In this document: one piece after another, positions 30,216-42,845 of the stretch
Layout of the letters: every line of letters starts with the position of its first letter
Numbering within the stretch: position 1 is the stretch's first letter
Origin: Suillus spraguei
Lineage: Eukaryota > Basidiomycota > Agaricomycetes > Boletales > Suillaceae
Assembly (NCBI GenBank): GCA_016800925.1
Contig: JABCPU010000163.1
Location: 1 to 64,000 of the forward strand
DNA: 64,000 bases
Reading direction: 5' to 3'
Notes under the pieces: model-generated
The model's database searches: none
Told to the model about the DNA's origin: nothing
Seen by the model: only the letters and a program-made list of their open reading frames with translations
Made by a program: the position numbers and the translations under genes

Positions 30216-32761
30216 TCATACAAGGAGTGGTATGGGCGGCGAAAGGTCATGAATGAATTCGACAGTACCAGGTCTGTTGCTCAGCCCAACATGAGCTTTC
30301 TCAGATCCAGTGTCCGAACCTGCTATTGACGGCGTATCTACAGATGAATTATCGGTGTCGTCTTCAGCAGAATCGCTCGACTCGTCAACATCAGCACCTC
30401 GCAGAGGGCTGCTGACCGTGGCTCCGGCCTTTGGTCTCACGATCGGAATAACATACTCCTCATCTTCCTCCGCTATGCTATCAGTTCGAGTCATGTGACT
30501 CGCAACATGTCTGATTTGGCGTCCCGCATCCTGCTCAGAACTGGAGTCGCTGCTGGGAGGTACGCTGACACCTAATCTCCGGGCCTGTTTCCGCTCGCGG
30601 ATTTTGGCAAGACTTCGGCGTCGCTCCTCCATCCATTGTTCTTCATCCACCTCAAGGACAAGGGAGGCCCGGCTGGCGGGATCAGATGAGAATACAGGTT
30701 TCGGCTTCGCGCTACGGAGATAAACATGCACGCCCGCGGCTGTGAGCACCCGAACGATAGGCGCATGCGAACTGCGATCTCGCATGCGGTGCGCGTACGA
30801 TGCCGTCAATCTGTAACATGGATAAGATAAGTTCACGTCAACAGAACGTTTGAAACGTGGACTAACCCGGGTCCGAGGACAAACTCGCCGCCAAGCTGAG
30901 TAGCATCGCCGGCTTTCTCCCAGAGCGGCATGCCGACACGCAGGCATTTGCGATGACCATTGCAATGCCTCCCGCGCGACCATGCCGCACGTAGCTACCG
31001 CGACGTCGTTGTGCTTTTGGCTCGACCGACTTCAGGACAGTCATTCCCAGAATGCCATAGATGCGAGAAGAAGGATCAGTATACACTGCGTAGGGCGTCC
31101 GGAAGATCTCTTTTGAAAATGAGCATGAGCTGAATGAGACGAAGAGTGGCATGCTTACGTCGGTAAGACTTGATCATGTTGTACGAGCCATTGCTGATGA
31201 TGACAAGGTTTATCCCTGACTGCTTGAGTACTTGTGGATCTACAGTATTGGCGATGGAAAACATATAGTCTTGGCACAGCGGACACCTGGCATTACGCAA
31301 TAAGCTCAAGCAAGCTCAAGATTGATTGACTTGGAATCTTACCAAAAGTGTCTAATAAATATAACGACTGTCTTCTGATCCCGGAAGAGGTCGCCAAACG
31401 GAACCCTAATGCCGTTTTCAGCCACGACACAACAAGACGCTGCATCTAGCAGCTGCCTCTTCGTTGGAAGGGCGTTCTCATCGAAAACATGTGCGAAGCT
31501 GGAAGGAGCGGTGGAGGGACGCGATGAGGGCTTTCTGCGTGGCGGCTCAGTCAAATCGATAAGTCGTTGCTGAGGTTGCATCGTCTGAGGCCTAGGTTTC
31601 TTCGGAGTGAGAGGAGCTGACTCAGAGGCGCCAGATGCGAAAGCGGAAGAGGAATACAAGGTAGAGCTATCAGACATGTTCCCGGGGTCTGCACTTGTAG
31701 GAGAGTCATAAATAGATGTTCCTGTGGAGGGATATGAGACATCAAGGGATTGCATGTTCGCAGCAACGAGCGGCGGAAACAGCATCGACATTGATGATTT
31801 GCGGCGCGGGCGAAACGTGTTCTCTTCTGGAACGTGTTTCTCCTTGGATGGGCGCTCTGAACTGGACCCGAGAGCGACGGTCATCGATGGGAACGCCCGA
31901 TGATGGTGATGATGGTGTTTCACGTTCCCGGTCTCAGTTGGAAACTCGTCGAGACTGAGACCGCTACGGTTCTTCCTAGGAAGGAACCGCGCAAGCTTCC
32001 CAGCACGAGAGCGGGAAGTGCTCATCGCTTCAGATGAGAATGTTGAGCTCCGACTCGGACTGCTGCTAGGTTCAGACAGGAGGGATAGCACAGGGGCCGA
32101 GTCATGGCGAGCTATTGGAATAACAAGAGGGAGCAAGCCCTCGCTGCCATGGCCGACGTGCTGCATCTGAAAAGGCTGGGCAGAATGTGCAGGCGAGGGA
32201 AATCTGGAGCTAGCCAACACATATGCCTGCAGATTTGTATGCCCATACGGTGACGTCCCGGGCGATACGGAACACGTATTAGCTCGTGCTTCTTTTCGCG
32301 AGACAGCTGATCGAGAGCGCCTGCGCTGGGGCGTCGGTAACGTGCGAATGCTTGGCGAATCACATCGTGAAAATTGCGTCGGCCATCGTCCTGACTCGGT
32401 AGTGTCATGGAGGTTTTGCGAAATATCAAAGTTGCTTCTAGTACTAAATGTCGTAAGGAACTCTAGTTTTTGGTCAGGGGCAGCCGTGACATCGGGACTC
32501 CGGCGTGGCATATGGATCAGGAGGAAACGGACCACCGCCTGTATATGGAAGGGTTGGGAGTTGTGACGTTGAGTCACCAGTGAATGTGAGGAGACCGAGC
32601 GTGCTAGCAGTTCTGGTGCGAAGTACTGAGAGAGGAGCGAATGGGTCGTCGGGGTCAGGACAGGGATAGCGTGCATCTAGCACAATACTTGGTGCTGGCT
32701 TTCGCCGCACCATGGAGCGTGGCTGGGGAACGGAACTAGTTACATTAGTTGCTACAGGCAT
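30216..32761 (-). CDS. AhpC/TSA-type thioredoxin-fold protein with a long disordered N-terminus
   Basis: Start MPVATNVTSSVPQPRSMVRR at 32761. The first 400 residues are Ser/Pro/Arg-rich with no fold, including a run of six His. The conserved part begins VRVPFGDLFRDQKTVVIFIRHFW; an intron (31287-31342) leads to CPLCQDYMFSIANTVDPQVL, giving a CPLC active site. Next come SGINLVIISNGSYNMI, an intron, IFRTPYAVYTDPSSRIYGIL and RGSYVRHGRAGGIAMVIANA, then GMPLWEKAGDATQLGGEFVLGPG, LTASYAHRMRD and an acidic Ser-rich tail. This is the AhpC-TSA_2 / PRXL2-like family (thiol redox, cytosolic). Near 30951 one base is missing between IANA and the GMPLWEK frame, a probable frameshift or sequence error. The first intron (about 32504-32448) is inferred from frame. 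Confidence 0.85.
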
Positions 32762-33494
32762 AATAGAACAAAGGAAGCAATATAGTTGTTAAATGATCGG
32801 CTCGAATGAGAAAGAGGGACCAGATGTCACGACTGGCGAGCTCCAGCTGGAAGGGAAAGCAAAGAATGTCAACTCCAAGCACTTTGCAAAGGGCATTTAT
32901 GTGGTGATCAGCGTGTTTTCGATGAGGGCTTCAGGATCGGTAGAACTATGGTGTAAACACGTGTACAGCGCATGTTGAGGGACTCTGAAGAAGGCCGCCG
33001 CCTGCGGCACGGTAGCCTCACTTCCATCGCTTGACAATAGCACCTCCTTATCGCCCATACATGACTGTTCTTTGCTCTGTAAACAGGTGAACAAAGGGCG
33101 ATCTAAGTACGGGATTAGTACTCGTCGAATACGATCGATTCTCAAGATAGGCACTTCCAAACCAACGTTCCAGCTGCAAGGTACTATACTAGTAATCAGC
33201 AGTTATATAGACAGCGAGAAGCAAGTCCAACCCGCAACAAAGTCGTGGATCAAGAGAGCTTTTACCTACAACAGTGATGGTGACATGGTTCATGATTGCA
33301 ACGAGCAGCAACGGTTTCCCACAGTCGTATAAACGTTGACAGGTTGAATGACATAAGGCGTACGCAGAACAATGATGTTATTAGAAAGGTCTGGGATCTA
33401 TTAAGTTACTCCTTGGTCAGGCATGGGTGTCCTTAGATGTGCTTTACTTATCTACTGATGACATCATAACACATAGTCTCCGTCCTTCGAAAAT
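32762..33494. other. Intergenic, nothing recognised
   Basis: Upstream region of the AhpC/TSA-type gene and downstream region of the transporter. Short frames only. Confidence 0.5.
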
Positions 33495-36273
33495 CAACAC
33501 GAGCCAGGAAGGTCAGCAGGAGGTTCAGGCTCTGCCATCAGCTGTGCACATCAGATTAGTACGAGATTATCACATGAGTAAAGGATGACTTGATACCTGG
33601 ATGGTCAATGTAGTAGTATATATCATTGCAGCCATACCAAATACGCCAAGTAAAATATCCCCGATCTTCTCCGTGCGCGTCTTGGCAACTGCCTTGTAAT
33701 GTAACATCGCTGGGTATACGAAACACAAAGGAACGCTGTAACCATCGTTAATCCAATCATTACTTTAAAGTGAATGTCATTGTGGCATTTACCAAGCAAA
33801 GCTACCGATCAGAGAGACAAATTTATCCAGGTCCGCGGCACCAATCCAGCTAATGGCAGTGGAGATCGCGACAAGCCCAAAGCGAAATAGGTTCTTGAGC
33901 CATTTCACACGAAGATCTTGCTTTCCGCTCCGCACGAAGAGCCCATTCTCGAGAATTCGCACGGCGGGGAAGAACTGAAGGGGTGCAGAAAGAAGGATGG
34001 CGAGTGAGTACAGGAATTGGACCTTGAAATCACGAGAATGGATGTGAGATTCTATCGGAGAAGTCACTGTGATAGGCTTACGGATTGCGTGAGCTTGCTT
34101 GTTTGGTCGAGGTTGACTAAGACCACGGTGTCCACATCCGAACCAAAAGTCAGGTATGACAATGCGCCAGCACCACCGAATAGGACTGAGAATGCACGAT
34201 GAGGCCCAAAAGATAACAAAACATTAAAAAGGTGCTCACAAAGCAAGGAGATCATGACACCCGTCAGTACCTTGGGGAACTTGCGAGGTTCACGCATGGC
34301 ATCAGTAATGGGAATAACCTAACCCAGACCATCAACGTCTCTCCGTTCCAGAATGGAACAGGATAACTCACCAAACCAATGCCCTCAAAGGAAAATACGG
34401 CAGTTCTATGAACATTCTTCAGATCCCAATCAGCGCTCTAAGGGCGAAACTCACCCAACAAACAATGGGAAGTCCTTTGGGTTGAATATCTGGACTTCGG
34501 CGATACCCCGTTCTCCAATGAATGATATCTCGCTGCTGATTATGTAGACCAGCCCGGCAAGGATAAACGCATCCGCAATGAGGGCAGATGCGCTGAGCTT
34601 TGCGAGATTACGGACAAGGGCCAGAGGGAGAAAAATTACGAGTTGCATAAGAATGAAATATTGCACAGGCCAATCCGTCTCGCATTTGGTGATCGCAAGC
34701 ACGAACGCCTCACGAAATCGAGTTTAGAGACGATAATCGATAAAATGCGGTATTCTCACCTTTAGATTCTCGGCTACAAAGATCGTGTATGCAGAGACGA
34801 ACCCAATCTGGGAAACTACAATCGAAAACAATATCAAATAACGCATCCAAGGACCATATAGAGCACCGCCGATATCTTTATCGCAGAGTAAGACACAGTC
34901 AGTTCAAATAAAACCGAGCTGACCTCCGAAAGATCCAGAGACGACAAACTTGGTCCTGACGAGAAGTAGGAACGAGTATAAGGAAACGAGTGCAACCACG
35001 GAAATCATGATAACCGAGAACAAAAGACCACCATTGGCGAAGCTGAAGAACCATGCTCAGCGCATGAAAGGGAAATACTGGTATGAGAACACGTACGCTT
35101 TACCAAGAAACAGGATCCCAGTACCGACGAACGCTTTCAAAAGCTAGAAAAATCTAAATTAGTACGTCCCTGATAGAGAATGATGAGACTTGCCATTAGA
35201 ACAGCTTGTGTGACTGTTGCATCTCCATGAGGGCCGACAGAGGCAGCTCTGCGTCTGGAGCGCGACGCTGAGCGAGGTTTGAGCAAAGGTTGGGTTTCAT
35301 CAGCTACTGTGTGGGCCCCGAGCTCAGAAGGACCAGCGCGAATGGTGGCTTCTTCATCATCAGCCCTGTCTTCCTCTTCCTCGAGATCTTCTCCAGCCTG
35401 TTTGCCGATGATGAGCATTGACGCGTTACGTGATGATACAAACTTACGAATTGACCATATATGTACAGAAAATCGATGAAGTTGTTGGTCGGACGTAATT
35501 CCTCCGCACCATGCTCGTTTGCACGCATCAAAACATAGTTCCGTCTGAAACCTCCAGGTTCGTGTATGTGCTCAAAGGCGGGGTTTAATGGTGCGACAGA
35601 GCCTGAGAAAGAAGAGGCACGAGGCCGTGTAGACTGACGGCGCTGATCGGTGTGCCATTTGTAAATGTCATGGCTTGGGCGTAGTTGTTAGGTATGAGAA
35701 GGAACGCCACGACGGTAGAGCGGACTCACGTAATATCTGCACCTGGAGCTCGTAGGGTATAGGAAATACCTCTGTTTCCTCTCTGAGAATTCCTGGAGGT
35801 GGAGTAGAGGAACCTGCAGATGGGGTATCGTCGTTGGAGACGCGACCATCTAACTCTGAGCCAGATATTGAGTTTACGTCTCCCTTGTTCTGTCTCTCCT
35901 CTCGCATCAAAAGATGACGTCTGATAACCATGGCCTTGTGGTCATCTAGGGGGGTGTCCGAGTCAAGAGCACTTGAATCATAACCATTTCCAGGTGTAAT
36001 GGCACTTGAAGGTCGTGGGCTGATTCCAGTAGGAGGTAAACGATAGGCCCTGCCTAGAAATTCGGATTGCGGAAGCATGCTCTGAGTTAGAGAGGCACTG
36101 GTAAAGCTTTCTGGTGTAAACCGTGGAGGAATATTAGGCACTGGAGGAGTTCCAGTATATTGTGCCCGCCAAGCGCGGATATCGGGTGTGCCAATTGGTG
36201 TTGGTGTTCCTGAATGAACGACATTGTCTCGTCGTGGGCTGCCGATATTGACTGGTCTTGATGGGGACGACAT
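33495..36273 (-). CDS. Vacuolar amino-acid transporter, AVT3/AVT4 type (Aa_trans family)
   Basis: Start MSSPSRPVNIGSPRRDNVVH at 36273 with a long cytosolic N-terminus. Family marks follow: PGGFRRNYVLMRANEHG, NNFIDFLYIYGQF, an acidic stretch, the QAVLMASLIILYQG region, then LLKAFVGTGILFLGKA and FANGGLLFSVIMISV (joined across an intron near 35050-35095), DIGGALYGPWMRYLILF, VSQIGFVSAYTIFVAENL, VQYFILMQLVIFLPLALVR, SALIADAFILAGLVYIISS, GVMISLLCEHLFNVLLSFG, LAILLSAPLQFFPAVRILE, SFAW and VPLCFVYPAMLHYKA, ending MAEPEPPADLPGSC before the stop at 33495-33497. About eleven helices, as expected. It exports neutral and basic amino acids from the vacuole. More than ten introns. Confidence 0.9.
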
Positions 36274-36654
36274 AGTAGATCTAGAGAATTAGTGAGCGTG
36301 GTGGTCGTGGTACTAGTCCAAGGAAGCAAAAACAATTGTAGGTTACATTGGGTCGGATCCACTTCGGGAGTAGTGGGGTTGAAGTACTACCACCCAGGCA
36401 CCGCATCAAAATTTATTTTGCTTCTAGTGTCAAAGAACTGGTTTTACTAGTTTCAACTTTAAACAAGTTTATTTCTTCAGACTATCATACGAGCTCAGTC
36501 AGAGTAGCTTGGAACCTCGAGGTGATGAGGTGTCAAGTGAATTTGCTATTGCGTGCGAAACCAATTCGGCCGATTATGCGCCTAGGCCCGCAGCTCGTGA
36601 CTTATCCAGTCAGACCATCGTGACTGAACTACCATAATTAGCGCGATGTCGAAC
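36274..36654. other. Intergenic, nothing recognised
   Basis: 5' region of the transporter gene and the stretch leading to the P450 relic. Confidence 0.5.
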
Positions 36655-37010
36655 TTGAACTTCCTTTTACATCCTGGTCCAAAGCTCCTTCATATCCGGG
36701 CCCCTCCATCGCACGAGTACCGGCTTTCTTTGGATCACATACAAAGTGATGTACATATATGGTCTGCTTTGCTTTTGCACTACCCAATGACCATATCCGA
36801 CAAAACTCTAGGTTGCTCCCTATCCTCAACCAGGATGTCATGTCCTGAACTAGCGCTAGTGCTTTTTGAGAAGTACTGAAGTAATTATTCTGACAGACCC
36901 CGTTTTACTATAATCGAACTGCGATAATATCATTTCGTGCTTTGAGACCTACTCATACTGCTGCTCTTCCAGGTTTAGTATCACATTGCAGGCGCAAACC
37001 CTAAACATCC
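36655..37010 (+). pseudogene. Relic of a cytochrome P450 (exons 1-2 only)
   Basis: Aligns by eye with 39945-40300 of the first complete P450. Shared are CATCCTGGTCCAAAGC (proline-rich hinge), TTGGATCACATACAAA, TATATGGTCTGC..TTGC, TATCCTCAACCAGGATGTCAT, GAGAAG..., CAATTATTC, GACAGACCCCGTTTT and GTGCTTTGAGA..TATTCATA. The rest of the gene is missing and the frame is broken. It marks an older unit of the P450-FunK1 array. Confidence 0.82.
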
Positions 37011-37606
37011 ACTTGACCTCGACAACTATGCCTCACCGCCTGTGTTATTACTCTCCATTTTACGGGAATTTTCTTCGACCTTGGCAGAATTGCATCACGT
37101 ATCTCATCTTACCTTCATTCTCATTCAAGGGCCACTACTTGACGAGCTGAGGTACCCGCGATGTCCCTAGTGGCATTGGCTTTGGTTGGACTGAAGAGGC
37201 CTCTCTGACCTCATACAATTCCCAGTCATTGAAGCATGATCGGTATATGAGAAGCCACAGTTGTACAAAGAAAGTAGGTGAGGGAGACAGTGAGAATGCA
37301 TTCCAAAGCACATTCATACCAGTATCTTTCACTGTATAATTCGCCCCACAATGACATTGGTAGTAGCTGTATACAAGGGTCAGCGGATCTATATACGGCG
37401 CCTACTACAAGGTCTTGCTTCAAGCACCACAAGTAATGCTAGTGTGCGATGTTCGGAAGTTAGTCACATAATGCACTATTTTTTGAAATTCTCCGCATTG
37501 ACAACTTACTACTACCATCATTGATCCATTCGTTTCAGATGCCTACTGGGCGCACATCAACGCAAGCATCGGAACAAAGGAAACCGTATTCAGTGTAGCA
37601 AATACA
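37011..37606. other. Spacer between P450 relic and FunK1 pseudogene
   Basis: No gene recognised. Confidence 0.5.
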
Positions 37607-38801
37607 TCACAACGAAGGCTCATGGGGAAGTTGGCTGAGTGCAACCCAACTCTCAGTATCCTTGAATCGCTGTAGAAAACCATCGATATCTGATTCTGTT
37701 TCCTCGGTGTTGGCGGGCTCTTCTCTTCTTTTCATCGATCGTAGGAATCGGTTACGTCGATTGAAGGAATCCGTGTCAAGCAAATCGAAACACTCCACAA
37801 CGAGACTCCATAGAAGTGGATCGATGTGCGAGCGTGCGGGAACTTCGGATTGGCTCTGGGAACAGTACTTCTTCACGCCGTCTAAAGTCGTCCATGCATC
37901 GAAGGGGCACGTTTCTACCGATAGAAGGACTCCGTTCTCGTAGCGCAAGGAAATCCAGGTCAGGCACCACACGAACGACTCCACATCACGACAATATAGG
38001 TGTTTGACTTCACCCTGTTGATCCTCTTCGGTGAGAAGATCGAGCGCCATGAACGGCACTGTACCTGGGCGCTCGTCGCTCCGAGGACGGGTCATTCTTC
38101 AACGAGGATAGATCGTAGTCGTGTAAGACTCCCATCAATTTCCCGCCTGTCTCGTACCACATCATGTCTCCAGGGCTGACATCTCGATGATAGACCCCTT
38201 CCTTCCACAGAGTAACATGACCTGCACGCTATATTAACGAGGAGCCACACAAATGCGATGGAACACGTGCATAGAATATACTGAACTCATAAAAAGTTCT
38301 CTGCTTGAAGTTTCGTGATGAGTCGAAGCTTATGGAATATGAATATGTGGAGCATGGGACTGCCTATGGTGGGGTCTGAAACACCGAGCGCTTCTCGGAT
38401 TGCAGACGTGGGATTCGTGACTGAGTGGTGCCAAAGTAGCTCAGGGCCTGAGCTACTTTGGCAAACGTGGCTTTTTACGGCGGCGCGCACCTGAATGATC
38501 TCCTTAACCTCATCCAAGAATTTCAATTTCAGCTCGTTAATGCGATTCGCCCAGAAGATCTTGGTTACCATCCCATCCTGGTTGTTTATGTATTTCTTGG
38601 CGAGCGTTTCGCTAGTGACAGGACCACATCGGTGACACGTACTTGTAATCCACGGTGCGTCACTCTTTCGTCCTGGCTAGTGTGAAGCAGTAGATCCACC
38701 TCTCCAAGTTCCTCATCCGTGATTTCGAATTCGTGGCACTGTTTCCCCTCGACTTGAACTGGGAGGAAGTCCTTCCACCGACACGAGCGAAAATCCAACA
38801 T
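37607..38801 (-). pseudogene. FunK1-type fungal protein kinase, N-terminally truncated
   Basis: The frame begins MLDFRSCRWKDFLPVQVE at 38801, which matches the middle of the FunK1 protein at 42846-45158, so roughly the first half of the family is missing. It continues with ELLWHHSVTNPTSAIREALG, HVTLWKEGVYHRDVSPGDMM, VLHDYDLSSLK, RPGTVPFMALDLL, HLYCRDVESFVWCLTWI and ends at 37607. The catalytic loop keeps HRD but has Asp where the metal-binding Asn should be. A 31-base palindrome at 38431-38461 interrupts the segment before LLWHHS. Frame changes occur near 38280 and 38590. The breakpoint at its 5' end coincides with the start of the duplicated P450 unit. Confidence 0.8.
38431..38461. repeat. 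Near-perfect 31-base palindrome inside FunK1 pseudogene
   Basis: Arms CCAAAGTAGCTCAGG and CCTGAGCTACTTTGG separated by one G. The paralogue at about 43575-43610 has only one arm (CCAAGGCAGCTCAGG), so the second arm was gained here. Confidence 0.92.
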
Positions 38802-38839
38802 TTCTAATTCGTGTACACGTTGATTCGCGACTGAATGAG

Positions 38840-41800
38840 CCGTAATTAATTCCTAATCAGTCGTGCAGAGAAGGGGTGCGAGGGGAGAGTTGAAGAGTAC
38901 GGTCATATGAAGAAGGGGAGGAGAGTCCTATGGCCTATGGGGGGTGCCGAGGAGTCGCGTATGTGGCATTGAGCCTGAGGTCGCCAAAAATAGGCTTTGG
39001 AGTGACGGATCGTATCCCTAGCGCTCAGGAGCATCCTGAAGCCCATTCGAGAGAACCAGTCACACATATCGGATAATTTCGTTGCAATCCGTGAACTTGT
39101 GATGTGCGAACTGGATGTGAATGTGGGACCTGTACCGCTGGCTCTAACTCTCGGGAACGTTTTCAATTAAGAAGGGTATGAAAATGTAGAGCTGAGCGTA
39201 TGTACCGTGACTATGGGGTCAAACTGGAAACCTCTGATCGTCGGATAAGCCTGCTGGGCTCCGGATTGTTTGTCGCCTCGACGATGGCATCGATGAGCTC
39301 GAAATTTCTACACATCCCTACTTCCTAGCACGTCCTCCTACTTATACTTCAAACCAGCCTGCTGCCCCTTTTGATAATTTATACATTCAAATCAATGCAC
39401 CTCGATCATACACCCAAATCAAAACGACTCACATCATTACTCCAGTAATTACGTCTTTGTTCACGCCATGGTCAGCGACTCCGCTTGCTCACGTTCTACC
39501 CTGAACTACGCTCTGCCCCAGCCCGACCACACCCACATTGTGTTACCGTACATTCTACTTACTAGCATACTCCAAGCTAGGTCGTACGTAATAACACACA
39601 CACACAACTATAGGGTGATTACATCGTGTTGATAAGTCTGTTGACCCCCATAGGACCTTCTGCTGTTCTTGTAGATTATCAACCGGGAAGTTTTCTCCAC
39701 CAAGTCTCATGGCATGTTGATACACGTTTAGATGATACGTATTATGGGTGGACGCCATCGCTACTAGAAATGAAATCTTTAGCCGAACTGTAACTGATAA
39801 AGACAAAAAGACCGAGAGCTCATTATATCCCACGTTTCTCTCAAACTTCACCATGATGGACCTAGCACACGGAGTTCCGGTCGTGGCTCTCCTTGTGATA
39901 TTCGGTGTAACAAGTTTTACCAAGAAGAAGGCGCGAGGCCAACTCCCTTTACCTCCAGGTCCAAAGCCCCTGCCTATCATTGGCAATATTCATCGCATGA
40001 ACACCAACTTTCCTTGGATCACATACAAAGAATGGAGTGATATCTATGGTCTGCCCTTGCTTTTTCGACACCCACCATATCTGACGGAGCTCTAGGCGAC
40101 ATCATGTACTCTCGTATCCTCAACCAGGATGTCATCATTTTAAACTCTGAGGAGGTAGCACGAGAGATTCTTGAGAAGCGCTCAAGCAATTATTCCGATA
40201 GACCCCGTTTTGCTACAATGGAACTGTAAGCAATACGATTTTGTGCTTTGAGAATTATTCATATGGCTATTCTTCAAGGTTAGGTATTGCATTTAGGACG
40301 GTCATGCGAGGCTATGGTGATGCTTGGCGTAGGCACAGGTAAATATGCGCTCTATACTCCTTAATGTTGCTCACGCACCACACAATTTAGACGAGTATAT
40401 CATCAAGTCTTTCGACCGGAAGCCGCTGTGATCTTTAGACCTATGCAGCTTCGCAAGGCGCATCAGCTCTTAGTCGACCTTCTCCAAGATCCCGTTAATT
40501 ATGAACTGCATCTGGAAACCCACTCGGCATCCATCGTCATGTCTGCTGTTTACGACTACGACACGAAGCCTAATGATCCCCTTGTTTCTATGATTCGTGG
40601 GGCAATGGATAAAATTATTCATGCTCAGACTCCAGAAAAGGCGGCTATCATTGATGCCTATCCTGCATGTACGTGATGTTCATCACGCGAGAACAATTTA
40701 GTAGAACGCAAACGTAGTGACATTACTCCCCGCCTGGTTTCCTTGGGCGTCATTCAAGCGTCATGCTTTGGAACTGAAGAGTGTGCTCAAGAATATGGTC
40801 GAGGAACCATTTCAATATGCACTTGACAGGATCGTAAGTAGATATTTTCTGGGTGCGGGCGATGCTCTGCTTAGGCGTTTAGTCTTCTGGGCTGTCCGCC
40901 CCTTCCATGGTCTCCGAAGGACTTGCACGATTTAAAGGCGACCCGTCGTTTGAATTGGCGATTAAGGAGGCCAGCGCGACTGCATTCGGGGGTTGGTTTC
41001 ACGTATACTCCTCATGCATCCTTGACTGACTGCCGTTAGCTGGATCCGAGACTGTGAGCCCGCAAACAACTTTTCTTGGGAGCAACCTTCGATTAACGTG
41101 ACCTATAGACTCATTCAGTCTTGCTCGTCTTCATACAAGCAATGGTCCTCAACCCAGAAGTCCAGAAACATGCTCAAGCCGAAATTGATTGCGTTGTAGG
41201 ATCCGACAGACTACCTGACTTTGACGATCGCGTTTCTATGCCATACATTGAAGCTGTCCTGCGCGAAACAATGAGGTTCTATCCGATTGTACCTCTCGGT
41301 AAGGCGCTCGTTGCAAGCGTGTGATCCCGATCCGTTGATGAGCATTCATTTAGGCGTACCTCACGCTGCTGTGAACGACGACGTGTATGAAGGATACTTC
41401 ATCCCAAAGGGTAAGTAGGGAGCCCAAACGAGAGTTCCTTGTCTTACGTAGTCTCAACCAGGAACATCTATCCTGACGAATATCTGGTACGAACAATTAC
41501 GGTAATCAGCTCTCTCCCTCCTACAATTAGTGTGTTCACAGGGCGATGACACACGACGCAACCAAATACCCCGCTCCTTTCGAATTCAAGCCAGAACGAT
41601 TCTTCACATCCTCTGGCGAGCTGAATGATGACCATGTCACTCCCGTTTGGGGATGGGGTCGACGTATATGTGTGGGGCGTTATGTTGCTGATGCATCGCT
41701 ATGGTCTGCAATTACTTCCATGTTGGCTGTCTTCGATTTCCTGAAAGCGATGGACGAAAACGGACAAGATATCGATTTTGAACCTCGATGGACTCCCGGA

Positions 41801-42300
41801 ATTGCGTCGTATGTATCTCTTACAGGTACTGGCATGCGTAATGCTGACAGTTCGCAGGCGTCCTGTGAACTTCCCGTGTCGGATCATCCCTCGACAACGT
41901 GACATGGACGTAGAGAAGCTGACATCATTAATTAGTACTACTGTGTGATTCTGTGATTATGATGTGCAGTTATTTTCTGATATTCTCGGTGTTTATAACA
42001 GGCGTGCTACTAGCTTTCTTTTTAAATTCCCCGCACTGCGAGTGGCTGTGTGATGAGTTAATCATAACCTTGCTTGGTGACGCTGGAGAGGAATGCTTTC
42101 TCTTCTATGTTGGCGCGTGCAGCGATGGTCAAAGTGTGAAACAGAAATTGATTGGAGGATAACTTGTCGGTCATTAATTATTTCCAATCATTGGAACTGA
42201 GCAATTTTAATTGAGATGCTCCGAGTCACCGCTTCAACTGTCTGCATCATAAAATTTAACCCTTAAACGAAATAATGAATTGCAGTCGACAGATGCTGTA
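38840..42300 (+). repeat. Duplicated P450 unit, copy 1
   Basis: Matches 46530-50226 along its length, including promoter (CACACCCACATTGTGTTACCG block) and 3' flank (GAAATAATGAATTGC block). Confidence 0.85.
39853..41948 (+). CDS. Cytochrome P450 monooxygenase, first tandem copy
   Basis: Start MMDLAHGVPVVALLVIFGV (membrane anchor), proline hinge LPLPPGPKPLPIIGNIHRMN, an intron after DIYG, DIMYSRILNQDVIILNSEEV, SNYSDRPRFATMEL, VFRPEAAVIFRPMQLRKAH, a helix-I motif AGSETT split by an intron, the K-helix ExxR in VLRETMRFYPIVPLG, the PERF motif in KPERFFTSSGELNDD, and the heme loop WGWGRRICVGRYVADASLW with the cysteine ligand. Ends at TGA 41946-41948. At least nine introns. It resembles basidiomycete P450s annotated as O-methylsterigmatocystin-oxidoreductase-like (CYP64 clan), substrate unknown. 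The first heme-loop residue is Trp where Phe is usual. Confidence 0.88.
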
Positions 42301-42845
42301 GAAGTGCAAAGTAAAATTTCGACAAATGATTGTGGTGAGAAAGGCAACATAATCTATAATGAAGTTCAATGTCGGCCCGAGGTCCATTGTTTGCATGCTG
42401 AGATGAGGTGGCAGTTAGCCTCAAAGTCTTATATACGAGCGTCTTCTTGATACCAAGTAGTAAATGACAAATACTTGTGACAGGATGTATACAAGCTTTC
42501 AAATTTCAAATCTAGTGAGACGGTGCGTGGTGACATGCTGGAGTGCATGTTTCATCAAGTGAGCGCGTGATTGTAAGCCAAACACTTACGGTGTCCTAGT
42601 TTCTGAGACGCGAATTTAACTTGTTGCATTTCCGCATAATTATGCGATCAGCTATAATCACAGCTAGCCCCTGCTCTTCTCAAGGTAGCGTGCCAAGTAA
42701 AGTTTTCGGAGATCGTCTTCTTCAAGATGAAGATAAATATCAGCAACCCTAACATCAGATTGAAATGCTTGAATCATAGTAACGATGTCGTGAACATCCA
42801 GATCAGGCTCCTCTTGCACCTGGCGGATGGCCCTTTGCTGGCGCA

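Noticed and set aside
31900..31925. Six-His run looking like an affinity tag
   Set aside because: Mixed codons in a natural low-complexity region of a fungal gene; no vector sequence nearby.
41699..41905. Antisense frames opposite the P450 heme exon, also at 49608-49814
   Set aside because: Conserved only because the sense strand is a duplicated P450.
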